Shown in pieces: positions 6,661 to 12,771 of a DNA stretch of 12,771 bases (position 1 is its first letter; each line of letters begins with the position of its first letter). The stretch lies in the NCBI GenBank assembly GCA_030607895.1, contig JAUWJC010000058.1, positions 1 through 12,771 on the forward strand, written 5' to 3'. The notes beneath the pieces are model-generated. The model searched no databases. It was not told where the DNA came from and was given only the letters and a program-made list of their open reading frames with translations. The stretch is from Pirellulales bacterium (GTDB lineage: Bacteria > Planctomycetota > Planctomycetia > Pirellulales > Thermoguttaceae). The translations under genes and the position numbers were made by a program.

Positions 6661-6813
6661 ACGATGAATAATCCGGGTTAGTGGGCGGTAGTTGGGATAA
6701 CTCTCGAAAGTTTTCCCGCAAATCGCCGCCCTGACCTCGACAAGCCATTGGCCAACTGTTAGCTTGGTTAATGGACATGAGTCTGATACGCAATTTCAAT
6801 AGGAGCAAGCTAA
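6661..6813. other. Intergenic stretch before the DUF4198 gene
   Basis: No gene is seen. A hairpin GGGATAACT (6694-6702) / AGTTTTCCC (6709-6717) is present with eight of nine pairs, but without a T-tract. No second Fur-like palindrome and no strong -35/-10 pair is evident, so the downstream genes may depend on read-through from 4198 or on a weak local promoter. Confidence 0.35.
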
Positions 6814-7665
6814 ATGTTACGTAAAAGAATCTGCACGTTCACCGTTCTGAGTGTCTGCCTGGGGTTGGGCGTGGCCGGCGCCTTGGCCCATACCACGTGG
6901 ATCCAGAGCACGGACTATCGGCTCGAAGAGCCGGGCGCGACCAGGGTGTTTCTCAACTGGGGACATCATCTACCCATCGACGACCCGATCTCGCACGAGC
7001 AGATCAAGAGCATCGTGCTGTACACCCCCGACGGCCGGCAGCTTCCGCAAACCATCAAGCCCGGCACGTCCTACCATCCCACGATCCTGGAGCTTGACAA
7101 ACCGGGGTCGTACGTCGCCGGCTTCGAGTTGAAGCCCGGCTACTACACCATGTACGTCAGCCGCAACGACAAGAAGGTCCACCATAAGCTCGCCTCGATG
7201 AGCGAACTGGCCGACGAGGCACAGCGGATCATCTTTTCGGTTTACTACTCGCAGTTCGGCAAGGTGCTTTTGGACGCGGGACCGGGCGACGAGACGGCGC
7301 TGAAACCGATCGGCCACGTGCTGGAAATCGTCCCCGAGACGCATCCGGCCGCGCTGGCGCCAGGAGATACTTTTCGGTTCCGCGTGCTGCGCGATGGCAA
7401 ACTCCTCGAAGGAGCGGCGACACTGGATGTCAGCTACCCGGGCCACTCGACCGGCACGGACGACTTCTACATCAAGGCCCGTCCGCTCTCCGACGGGCGC
7501 GGCTCGTTCGACGTATTCAAGCCGGGCATTTGGTACGTGCGGGTAAGAACCAAAACGCCGGCCCCGGCCCAACAAAAGCAGAAGTGCCAAGGATTGACGC
7601 ACACGGCCACGTTGGTCTTCCAGGTGGATGTTCCAAAGCCCAAGAAAGTCGGCCCAAGCAGTTAG
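6814..7665 (+). CDS. DUF4198 domain periplasmic protein (283 aa)
   Basis: This is an exported protein of the DUF4198 family, often found beside metal-uptake genes; its biochemical role is not established. The start is set by AGGAG eight bases before the ATG. The signal peptide is residues 1-25 (hydrophobic TVLSVCLGLGVAGALA), and cleavage after ALA would leave His26 (HTTWIQ) as the first mature residue. More histidines occur as HH51-52, H61, HH123-124, H168, H177 and H211. The C-terminal half has the family-like block GHVLEIVPETHP (167-178) and DTFRFRVLRDGKLLEGAATL (185-204), an Ig/CNA-B-like fold, followed by PGIWYVRVRTK. It is first of four tightly spaced genes; the DUF1559 pilin-like gene starts 37 bases later. 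A carrier or sensor for iron or another metal is inferred from family and context only. Confidence 0.75.
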   Translation: MLRKRICTFTVLSVCLGLGVAGALAHTTWIQSTDYRLEEPGATRVFLNWGHHLPIDDPISHEQIKSIVLYTPDGRQLPQTIKPGTSYHPTILELDKPGSYVAGFELKPGYYTMYVSRNDKKVHHKLASMSELADEAQRIIFSVYYSQFGKVLLDAGPGDETALKPIGHVLEIVPETHPAALAPGDTFRFRVLRDGKLLEGAATLDVSYPGHSTGTDDFYIKARPLSDGRGSFDVFKPGIWYVRVRTKTPAPAQQKQKCQGLTHTATLVFQVDVPKPKKVGPSS

Positions 7666-7702
7666 CCGCTTGCGGCTTCGCAACCATAACCAACGGACTA
7701 AG

Positions 7703-8605
7703 ATGATGATTCGTTCAAGCAAATTGTATCAACACGGTTTTACACTCGTGGAGCTACTGGTGGTGATAGCGATCATCGGCATTTTGATCTCGCTGCTTCT
7801 GCCCGCGGTGCAATCGGCCCGTGAGGCGGCAAGACGAATGCAATGTTCGAACAACCTCAAGCAGATCGCGCTGGCCGCGCATTTGTATGAGAACACATAT
7901 AGATGTCTGCCGCCCGCCCGTGAAGACCATGATGGTCTTTGCTGGACCAGCACGTTTGCCATCCTGCTACCGTTTCTTGAGCAAGCCAATGTCCTCGTTC
8001 AATACGACCCCACTAAGAGCATATTCGACGAGGCGAACCGGGGTGTGGCCACCACGCAGATTCCCATCTACCTTTGCCCGTCGATGATCTTGCGGCGAAA
8101 GGTCCCCGACTTTGAGTGTGGCGGCGAATTCGGCGCGCCGGGCAGTTATGCGGTCTCGATCGGAACGAAGCATACGCTCTGGCCAGAGTGGAAGCAGACC
8201 GGCGCGATTGTCAGCCCAGATGTAGGGCCGCTAAGTTTTGCTCACATCAGGGACGGCACCAGCAGCACGTTGATGTTTGGGGAATTCGATTACGGGATAA
8301 AAAACCTGCCCTGGCAGATGGGCTGCTCGCCGCCCAGACCGGATAACGCATGGGGCCGCTCGCAGTGGGCAATAGGGGGACATGGGGGCGGATGGACTTG
8401 GGGATCAACGTTCGGATCCTTCAATCCCGATGAGTACATCTCCGGGCAGGTACAGAGGTTCGACTTCCGCAGCGAGCATCCCGGCGGCGTCAACTTCGCC
8501 CTGGTCGACGGCTCGGTTCGATTCATAAGCGAGATGATCGACCCCGGCCTGCTGGACGATCTGGCCACGCGTGCCGGAGGAGAGGTGATTCCGGGCGACT
8601 ATTAG
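7703..8605 (+). CDS. DUF1559 protein with type IV pilin-like leader (300 aa)
   Basis: This is a typical planctomycete DUF1559 protein. The start at 7703 (tandem ATGATG) gives a short basic leader ending in QHG, then the prepilin motif with G12|F13 cleavage and Glu at +5 (FTLVELLVVIAIIGILISLL). The family's LLPAVQSAREAARR and MQCSNNLKQIALAAHLYEN follow. Later marks are LPFLEQANVLVQYD, IYLCPSM, IRDGTSSTLMFGEFD, and the C-terminal motif HPGGVNFALVDGSVRFISEM then DPGLLDDLATRAGGEV. The upstream extension to 7628 overlaps the preceding gene and has no ribosome binding site, so I reject it; the site at 7703 is itself weak. It is expected to be membrane-inserted and processed by a prepilin peptidase as a pseudopilin-like cell-envelope subunit. 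It stands 37 bases after the DUF4198 gene and 11 bases before the lipoprotein gene. Confidence 0.9.
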   Translation: MMIRSSKLYQHGFTLVELLVVIAIIGILISLLLPAVQSAREAARRMQCSNNLKQIALAAHLYENTYRCLPPAREDHDGLCWTSTFAILLPFLEQANVLVQYDPTKSIFDEANRGVATTQIPIYLCPSMILRRKVPDFECGGEFGAPGSYAVSIGTKHTLWPEWKQTGAIVSPDVGPLSFAHIRDGTSSTLMFGEFDYGIKNLPWQMGCSPPRPDNAWGRSQWAIGGHGGGWTWGSTFGSFNPDEYISGQVQRFDFRSEHPGGVNFALVDGSVRFISEMIDPGLLDDLATRAGGEVIPGDY

Positions 8606-8616
8606 AAAGGGAACCC

Positions 8617-9120
8617 ATGTTCTGCGATTCACAATTGCCGGCGAGTTGCGACGGGCGTCGATTCCGCCGGCCGGCCCCACGGCCTGCGTGGTGGACTTGG
8701 GTCGTTGTCTGCCTGGCAGTGGCGGGTTGCGGCGGTCCGGACGGCCCCGAGCGGGTGGCCGTCGCAGGCAACGTTACCCTGGACGGGGTGGCCTTGGCCA
8801 AAGGCTCGATCCGCTTCGTGCCGCAGCGACCCGCCGCCGGTCCCAGGGCCGGCGGCCTCATCGTGGACGGACGTTACAAGATCGAGCGCGACCACGGGCC
8901 GGTCGTCGGGACGATGCGCGTAGAGATCTGGCCGGACGATGCCGAGTTGTTCCGCCAGGTCTTCGCCGCCCACTCCCGGAACCGCAAACGCGAGCCGGCC
9001 GACATTCTGGCTAACCTAATCCCGGTGCGATACAACGACCAGTCGACCCTGGTGGTCGAAACGACTTCCGAAGGCCCTAACAGGTTCGATTTCGACCTGA
9101 AAAATAAGCCCTCACGCTGA
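8617..9120 (+). CDS. Small lipoprotein, carboxypeptidase-regulatory-like (167 aa)
   Basis: This is a putative lipoprotein. Residues 28-37 are hydrophobic and lead to the lipobox LAVAGC with Cys38, then GG. The n-region is unusually long (27 residues), but there is no later in-frame Met, and AAGGG precedes the ATG. The mature part follows the pattern of small planctomycete lipoproteins that accompany DUF1559 genes: VAVAGNVTLDGVALAKGSIR then FVPQ, GGLIVDGRYKI, GPVVGTMRVEI, IPVRYNDQSTLVVE and FDFDLKN. Such proteins probably have a transthyretin-like or carboxypeptidase-regulatory beta-sandwich, and no enzyme activity is suggested. It lies 11 bases after the pilin-like gene and 24 bases before the ChaN-like gene, so co-transcription is likely. 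Confidence 0.75.
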   Translation: MFCDSQLPASCDGRRFRRPAPRPAWWTWVVVCLAVAGCGGPDGPERVAVAGNVTLDGVALAKGSIRFVPQRPAAGPRAGGLIVDGRYKIERDHGPVVGTMRVEIWPDDAELFRQVFAAHSRNRKREPADILANLIPVRYNDQSTLVVETTSEGPNRFDFDLKNKPSR

Positions 9121-9144
9121 TCTGTTTAACGAGGAGGTTCTGCC

Positions 9145-10110
9145 ATGATGAAAGGTGGAAGTTACCGCTTCAAGTGCTGGCTTCCCATTCTGTTGCTCAT
9201 AACACCAGGTGTCGCCGACGCCGGAGAAGACGACGGGCGACCGAATTTCTGGGTTGACGTGTATCGGGGCGAGCCGGTGCCATACGAAGATATGCTAAAG
9301 GACCTGGCAGGCGTCCGTGTCATCTATCTGGGTGAGTGCCATAGACTGGAACGTCACCACGATATCCAGGCGCAGATCCTCACCGACTTGGGGCAAAGAG
9401 ACTTGCCGCTGGTCCTTGGCTTGGAACAGTTGGAGTCTTTCCAACAGTCGGCCCTCGACCGGTATAACCGAGGGGACATCAACTTCGATCAATTGGCGGA
9501 AGTGACCCAGTGGTCGCGGCGCTGGCGAAACTACCGGCAATACCGACCAATCCTGGAAGCCGCCCGCAAGTTCGGTGGGCCGATTCTGGCCCTGAATGCT
9601 CGGGCCGAGACGATTCGACAAGTCGCCCGCAGCGGCGGACTTGATAAGATGGACCAGCAAGCGAGAAAGGAACTTCCGGCGGACATGCATTTGGCCGATC
9701 CGCTCTACGAGAAGTTGCTGAATCTGTACATGATGGTCCATGCCTCGGCCACGCCCGAGCGCCTCCGCCCGATGGTCGAGGCACAGATCGCCCGTGACGA
9801 AATGATGGCGTCCGTGCTGTGCTCATTTCTGAAGTCCGAGCGGGGGCGGAATCGGACGGCCGTTGTGCTCTGCGGATCGGGTCACGTGGCATACGGACTG
9901 GGAACGGCGGCGCGGGTTCGCCGCCGATTGCCCGGCGTCAAAGACCGCATCGTCTTGCTTTCCGAAAGCGGCGACGTGAAGCTTTCTCCCGAAGAGAAAG
10001 CCATGGCCCGGGAGATCAACATCACACACGATCAGTTGCGCCAGGTCAACCGACCCATCGCCGATTACCTGCATGTGACGGACTTGAAGCAGACCCCTTC
10101 CCCTGAATGA
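9145..10110 (+). CDS. ChaN-like haem-binding uptake protein (321 aa)
   Basis: This is an exported protein of the ChaN/Tiki (TraB-like) superfamily, members of which bind haem or act as metal-dependent proteases. A GAGGAGG site eight bases before the ATG supports the start. The signal peptide is about residues 1-26 (WLPILLLITPGVADA). Key motifs are GECH (63-66) followed by HH (71-72), the block PLVLGLEQLE (88-97), and the C-terminal GSGHVAYGLG (244-253), which pair as the two conserved G-x-x-H-type sites. No lipobox is visible, unlike lipoprotein ChaN of proteobacteria. The central part WSRRWRNYRQYRPILEAARK is the helical lid typical of the family. It is the last gene of the cluster. A weak GC hairpin GGCGG/CCGCC (10116-10130) follows. 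A role in haem or iron acquisition is inferred from the family and from the Fur-like operator upstream of the cluster. Confidence 0.8.
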   Translation: MMKGGSYRFKCWLPILLLITPGVADAGEDDGRPNFWVDVYRGEPVPYEDMLKDLAGVRVIYLGECHRLERHHDIQAQILTDLGQRDLPLVLGLEQLESFQQSALDRYNRGDINFDQLAEVTQWSRRWRNYRQYRPILEAARKFGGPILALNARAETIRQVARSGGLDKMDQQARKELPADMHLADPLYEKLLNLYMMVHASATPERLRPMVEAQIARDEMMASVLCSFLKSERGRNRTAVVLCGSGHVAYGLGTAARVRRRLPGVKDRIVLLSESGDVKLSPEEKAMAREINITHDQLRQVNRPIADYLHVTDLKQTPSPE

Positions 10111-10141
10111 TTGCCGGCGGACAGCCCGCCATGTTTCCGTA

Positions 10142-10171
10142 GAATTCCGGGAATTCCGGGGACACAATACT
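10142..10171 (-). repeat. REP-like repeat, copy C, inverted relative to A and B
   Basis: The core attccggggacacaatact (10153-10171) is the reverse complement of the copy A/B core. It is preceded by a doubled GAATTCCGG (10142-10159). It lies 42 bases before the ATG of a RAYT N-terminal fragment. Copy B lies after a RAYT C-terminus in the other orientation. Together these indicate that the intact element was RAYT flanked by inverted copies of this repeat. The stretch lies between convergent genes. Confidence 0.7.
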
Positions 10172-10212
10172 GAGTTCTCTTGAGGCCTTTCGTTTGCCGG
10201 CATAATGGTGGC

Positions 10213-10317
10213 ATGGCAAGACCGGCGAGAGTGGTGGTTCGGGGGTTGCCCGTGCCATATCACGCAGCGCGGCAGTCGTCGTCGGGAGACGTTCTTCGTC
10301 CGACGACGATTACCCGG
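10213..10317 (+). pseudogene. N-terminal RAYT fragment, frameshifted
   Basis: The sequence cataatggtggcatggcaag matches the start of the first RAYT relic almost base for base. It reads MARPARVVVRG, then after a +1 shift HITQRGSRRRETFF, then after another apparent +1 shift DDDY, all as in intact RAYTs. Homology stops near 10317, and only about 35 codons remain, so no function is possible. Its end overlaps the 3' end of the convergent helicase gene: the helicase TAA (10312-10310) falls within the fragment's gattac. Confidence 0.7.
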
Positions 10318-12298
10318 GCGGCCGGGCAATCCGCTTGCGGCTTCGCGACTTCTTGGGCTTGCCGGCGGCCTTGTAGTTGGGGTTGTCGGCCTGGCCGGTT
10401 ATTTCGTAGAGGAAGCGGCTGGGCTGCGTGGGGCGGGGTTTACCCCATTTGCGGCGGCTCAACGCAAGTGTCAGAGTGAGCCGGCGCTGCGCCCGGGTAA
10501 CGCCCACGTAGCACAACCGCCGCTCTTCGTCTACATCCGAGCCGTCGGCAATCGATCGCTTGTGGGGTAACAGTCCTTCTTCCATTCCCACCAGATATAC
10601 TTCAGGGAATTCCAGGCCCTTGGCGCTGTGCAGCGTCATAAGCGCAACGGCGTTATGCTCGAGCTGCGACTCGCGCTGCCGGTCGTCGTCTCGCGAGGTG
10701 ATAGTGGCCTCTTGCAGGAAGCCCAATAACGTCGGCCGCTGGGCACTCGCCGCGTAGCTTCCAACGGCGTTGATAAGTTCCTCGACGCTGGCCCAACGAG
10801 ACTCCTGGTCGTTGGGATTTGGGTAGAGTCGAGCAAGCTCGTTGCGGTAGCCGATCTGGTGAATCAGTTCGGCGACAAGCCTGGCCAACGGTTCGGATTT
10901 GGCCCGCTTGCGATACGCCGCGATGAGCGATTGGAATTGCTTGATGGCGTCGGTTGCGGCCGGCGCGATGCCGCCGTGCTTAGCGGCGCCGGGCAGAATG
11001 TCCCATACGGGCCTGGCCTGGGCGACCGCAAACTGGGTCAATCGGGCGACGGTGGTCTGCCCGATACCCCGGGGTGGAGTATTGATTACCCGCAACAGCG
11101 AGACCTCGTCGCGTGGATTGGCCAGCAGCTTCAGGTAGGCCAACACATCGCGGACTTCCTTGCGATCGAAAAACGACATGCCGCCGAAGAGGACGTAGGG
11201 TATCTTCGCCCGGCGCAGTTCCATCTCGAACGCTCTGGGCTGTTCGTTTGTGCGGCAGAGTATGGCGAAATCGCGTGGTCGGCGTCGTTTCGTGCGGATT
11301 CGGGCCGAGATTTCGCCAACCACGGTCTCCGCCTCAGTAGTTTCGTCTTGAAGCTGTAAGATTCGGGGTTTTTCTCCGCGGACCGTTGTCCGAAGCACCT
11401 TCACGTGGCGAAGCTTGTTGAAGGCGATCAGGCGGTTGGCCCAGGCGATGATTTCTCTGGTCGAGCGGTAGTTGACTTCGAGGCGGATGATTTTGGCGTC
11501 GGGCCAGTCTTTCTTGAACCCCAGGATATGCGTCACCTCGGCGCCTCGCCAACCGTAGATCGATTGGTCGTCGTCGCCCACCACGCAAAGGTTGCGATGC
11601 CCGGCCGCCAACGCCTTGACGATGCGGTATTGGCTACCGTTGGTGTCCTGATATTCGTCGATCAAGAGGTGGTCGAACCGCCCGGCTTCCTGGCGGCGGA
11701 TTTTGGGGAAGCGGCGGAAGAGTTCTTCGGTGCATAGAAGCAGGTCGTCGAAATCGACGGCCCCGACCGCCTTCAGGGCGTTTTGGTAGCGGCGATAGGC
11801 AACCGCCGCGAGGTGCTCCTTGTCGGTCTCGGCGATGGCTGCGGCCTGGCGCGGCCGGATCGAGGCCGTCTTCCATCGGCCGATTTGATTTATCAAATCG
11901 GCTGGCCGTATTACCGCGTCGGCCACTTTGATTTCGCGTAGCACACTCCGGGCGACACTCTGCTGATCGGCCCGATCGTAAATGGTAAACGCGGTGGGGT
12001 AGCCCAACTGTCGAATATGGCGGCGGAGAATGCGGACCGAGAGCGAGTGGAACGTCGAGATTTCGGGCTTCTCCTTGAGCCGCCGGCCAAGCCGCGCTGC
12101 CGCCCGCTGCTGCATCTCCTTGGCCGCCTTGTTGGTGAAGGTGACCGCCAGGATACGCCCGGGTGGCGTTCGGTGCCGGATCAGTTCGGCAATCCGGTGC
12201 GTCACAACCTGGGTCTTGCCGGTTCCCGCCCCGGCCAGCACCAATAGCGGGCCGGAAAGCGTTTTGACAGCTTCGAGTTGGGCTGCGTTCAGGTCCAT
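10310..12298 (-). CDS. Rep/UvrD/PcrA-type superfamily 1 DNA helicase (662 aa)
   Basis: An ATP-dependent 3'-5' DNA helicase for repair and replication-fork restart. All SF1A motifs are present in order: Walker A AGAGTGKT (22-29), TFTNKAAKEM (53-62), STFHSL (81-86), Walker B DEYQDTN (214-220), GDDDQSIYGWRGAE (231-244), NYRST (266-270), LMTLHSAKGLEF (563-574), GMEEGLLPH (581-589) and DEERRLCYVGVTRAQRRL (600-617). The length of 662 and the pattern RRKWGKPRPTQPSRFL fit E. coli Rep best, but PcrA and UvrD share most motifs, so no symbol is assigned. The ATG at 12298 lacks a clear ribosome binding site, but NAAQLEAV is the family's usual N-terminus. The basic tail KPKKSRSRKRIARPPG ends inside a RAYT fragment, so its last residues may be acquired. 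The 5' flank carries a large palindrome 32 bases upstream of the ATG. Confidence 0.95.
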   Translation of the reverse strand: MDLNAAQLEAVKTLSGPLLVLAGAGTGKTQVVTHRIAELIRHRTPPGRILAVTFTNKAAKEMQQRAAARLGRRLKEKPEISTFHSLSVRILRRHIRQLGYPTAFTIYDRADQQSVARSVLREIKVADAVIRPADLINQIGRWKTASIRPRQAAAIAETDKEHLAAVAYRRYQNALKAVGAVDFDDLLLCTEELFRRFPKIRRQEAGRFDHLLIDEYQDTNGSQYRIVKALAAGHRNLCVVGDDDQSIYGWRGAEVTHILGFKKDWPDAKIIRLEVNYRSTREIIAWANRLIAFNKLRHVKVLRTTVRGEKPRILQLQDETTEAETVVGEISARIRTKRRRPRDFAILCRTNEQPRAFEMELRRAKIPYVLFGGMSFFDRKEVRDVLAYLKLLANPRDEVSLLRVINTPPRGIGQTTVARLTQFAVAQARPVWDILPGAAKHGGIAPAATDAIKQFQSLIAAYRKRAKSEPLARLVAELIHQIGYRNELARLYPNPNDQESRWASVEELINAVGSYAASAQRPTLLGFLQEATITSRDDDRQRESQLEHNAVALMTLHSAKGLEFPEVYLVGMEEGLLPHKRSIADGSDVDEERRLCYVGVTRAQRRLTLTLALSRRKWGKPRPTQPSRFLYEITGQADNPNYKAAGKPKKSRSRKRIARPPG

Positions 12299-12329
12299 GA
12301 CGGCAGATGCAAGTCGGGGTTTGCGCGGT

Positions 12330-12407
12330 CGAAAAAGGGACCAGGTTTAATTTGCCGCCTGCGGCCCGAAGGGTGCTTCGCACAAATTAAACCTGGTCCC
12401 TTTTTCG
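12330..12407. repeat. 78-bp palindrome with perfect 25-bp arms and two inner hairpins
   Basis: The arms 12330-12354 (starts cgaaaaagggaccaggttt) and 12383-12407 (ends aaacctggtccctttttcg) are perfectly complementary over 25 bases. Within the 28-base loop region two further stems form: GCCGC-CT-GCGGC (12354-12365) and CGAAG-GGTG-CTTCG (12367-12380). The fold is thus a cloverleaf- or cruciform-like structure. It lies in the upstream region of the helicase gene. Such compact palindromes fit RAYT-mobilised REP elements. Extrusion in DNA, or folding in the helicase leader RNA, could affect helicase expression. Confidence 0.75.
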
Positions 12408-12771
12408 GCTTTTTCGGCTTTGTACGTCCGCCACGAAGTGCCGTTTTCTCGGGGTTTTGTGAATTGTTGGACAGTTGGACGCATGCTCCAGCCGCCCATA
12501 AATTCCCATCGACCCTCATCCGCGGTTGCAAGTTGTTATCCACCATCAATTTACATCGTCGGGTCATGGCGATCTTACCTTGCCGAAACTCTTGTCAAGA
12601 GGACTTCTCTCGATTCATTCGCCGCCGTAACTTTCCACGCCACAACGAGTTACAATCGCCCGAATTGTTGGCCGTTTTAGCCGCCCCAAAATCCAACAAA
12701 ACATCTCACGCAAAGGACGGCACGCCGCGTCACGGCACGGCATGGTGAACAAATGTACCAAACCACCGCCC
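12408..12771. other. Intergenic stretch upstream of the helicase gene
   Basis: No convincing gene is seen. The open frames on both strands have no recognisable similarity and partly read through the palindrome. A T-rich direct repeat (tttttcggctttttcggctt) adjoins the palindrome. On the minus strand TTGACA (12598-12593) and TAAGAT (12577-12572) are 15 bases apart and could be a weak promoter for the helicase gene, giving a leader of roughly 265 bases that contains the palindrome. Confidence 0.35.

Noticed and set aside
7628..7702. N-terminal extension of the pilin-like protein
   Set aside because: It overlaps the DUF4198 gene and would place 36 residues before the prepilin cleavage site, much longer than usual for this family.
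6970..7722. 250-codon minus-strand frame opposite the DUF4198 gene
   Set aside because: It mirrors the codon pattern of the plus-strand gene, which has a signal peptide, a ribosome binding site and family motifs.
8646..9014. 122-codon plus-strand frame within the lipoprotein gene
   Set aside because: It is an Arg-rich shadow frame without start signals. The other frame has a lipobox and family pattern.
777..12407. CRISPR array
   Set aside because: The repeats are few, dispersed, of several unrelated types and mostly palindromic, with no regular spacing and no cas genes.
12289..12567. Minus-strand 92-codon frame after a weak promoter-like sequence
   Set aside because: The second half is simply a reading of the palindrome at 12330-12407, it overlaps the helicase start region, and no family resemblance is visible.
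1..12771. Defence or toxin-antitoxin system
   Set aside because: The helicase is an ordinary housekeeping SF1A type without nuclease or other fused domains, and no toxin, antitoxin, methylase or reverse transcriptase pattern is present.

Overview
This window reads as a planctomycete chromosome fragment (Pirellulales-like, by inference). The evidence is two DUF1559 proteins, one of them with a pilin-type N-terminus, a PEP-CTERM surface protein, a small CGG lipoprotein of a type common in planctomycetes, relics of REP-associated tyrosine transposases (RAYTs), and many palindromic intergenic repeats. I see no rRNA, tRNA, CRISPR array or intact insertion sequence.

Layout. At 1-1076 there is an internally deleted DDE transposase relic (151-773, minus), a nested palindromic element (777-1046) and a REP-like repeat. 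At 1050-3464 (minus) there is an 804-residue secreted protein ending in a DUF1559 domain, whose stop codon lies inside the REP-like repeat. At 3716-4084 there is a RAYT relic whose middle has been replaced by a palindrome, with a second REP-like copy at its 3' end. At 4198-4251 there is a strong sigma70-type promoter followed by a Fur-like palindrome. From 4594 to 10110 five plus-strand genes follow: a DNRLRE/PEP-CTERM surface protein, a DUF4198 protein, a DUF1559 pilin-like protein, a lipoprotein and a ChaN-like haem-uptake protein. The last four are spaced 11 to 37 bases apart and are probably one operon. At 10142-10317 a third REP-like copy and an N-terminal RAYT fragment sit between convergent genes. 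At 10310-12298 (minus) there is a Rep/UvrD/PcrA-type DNA helicase. Its 5' flank carries a perfect 25-bp-armed inverted repeat (12330-12407), and the rest of the window (to 12771) shows no convincing gene.

How the genes may work together. A Fur-like operator overlapping the likely transcription start, a ChaN-like protein, and a DUF4198 protein that may expose a histidine at its mature N-terminus together suggest an iron- or metal-responsive cell-envelope cluster with surface (PEP-CTERM), pilin-like and lipoprotein components. The family calls are well supported. The iron link and co-regulation of the first gene with the other four are inference.

The second theme is repeats. At three gene 3' ends (804-residue protein, PEP-CTERM protein, helicase) the stop codon falls inside a repeat or transposase relic, so mobile palindromes appear to have remodelled C-termini. 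A 9-C tract inside the PEP-CTERM gene could switch the protein between anchored and truncated forms.
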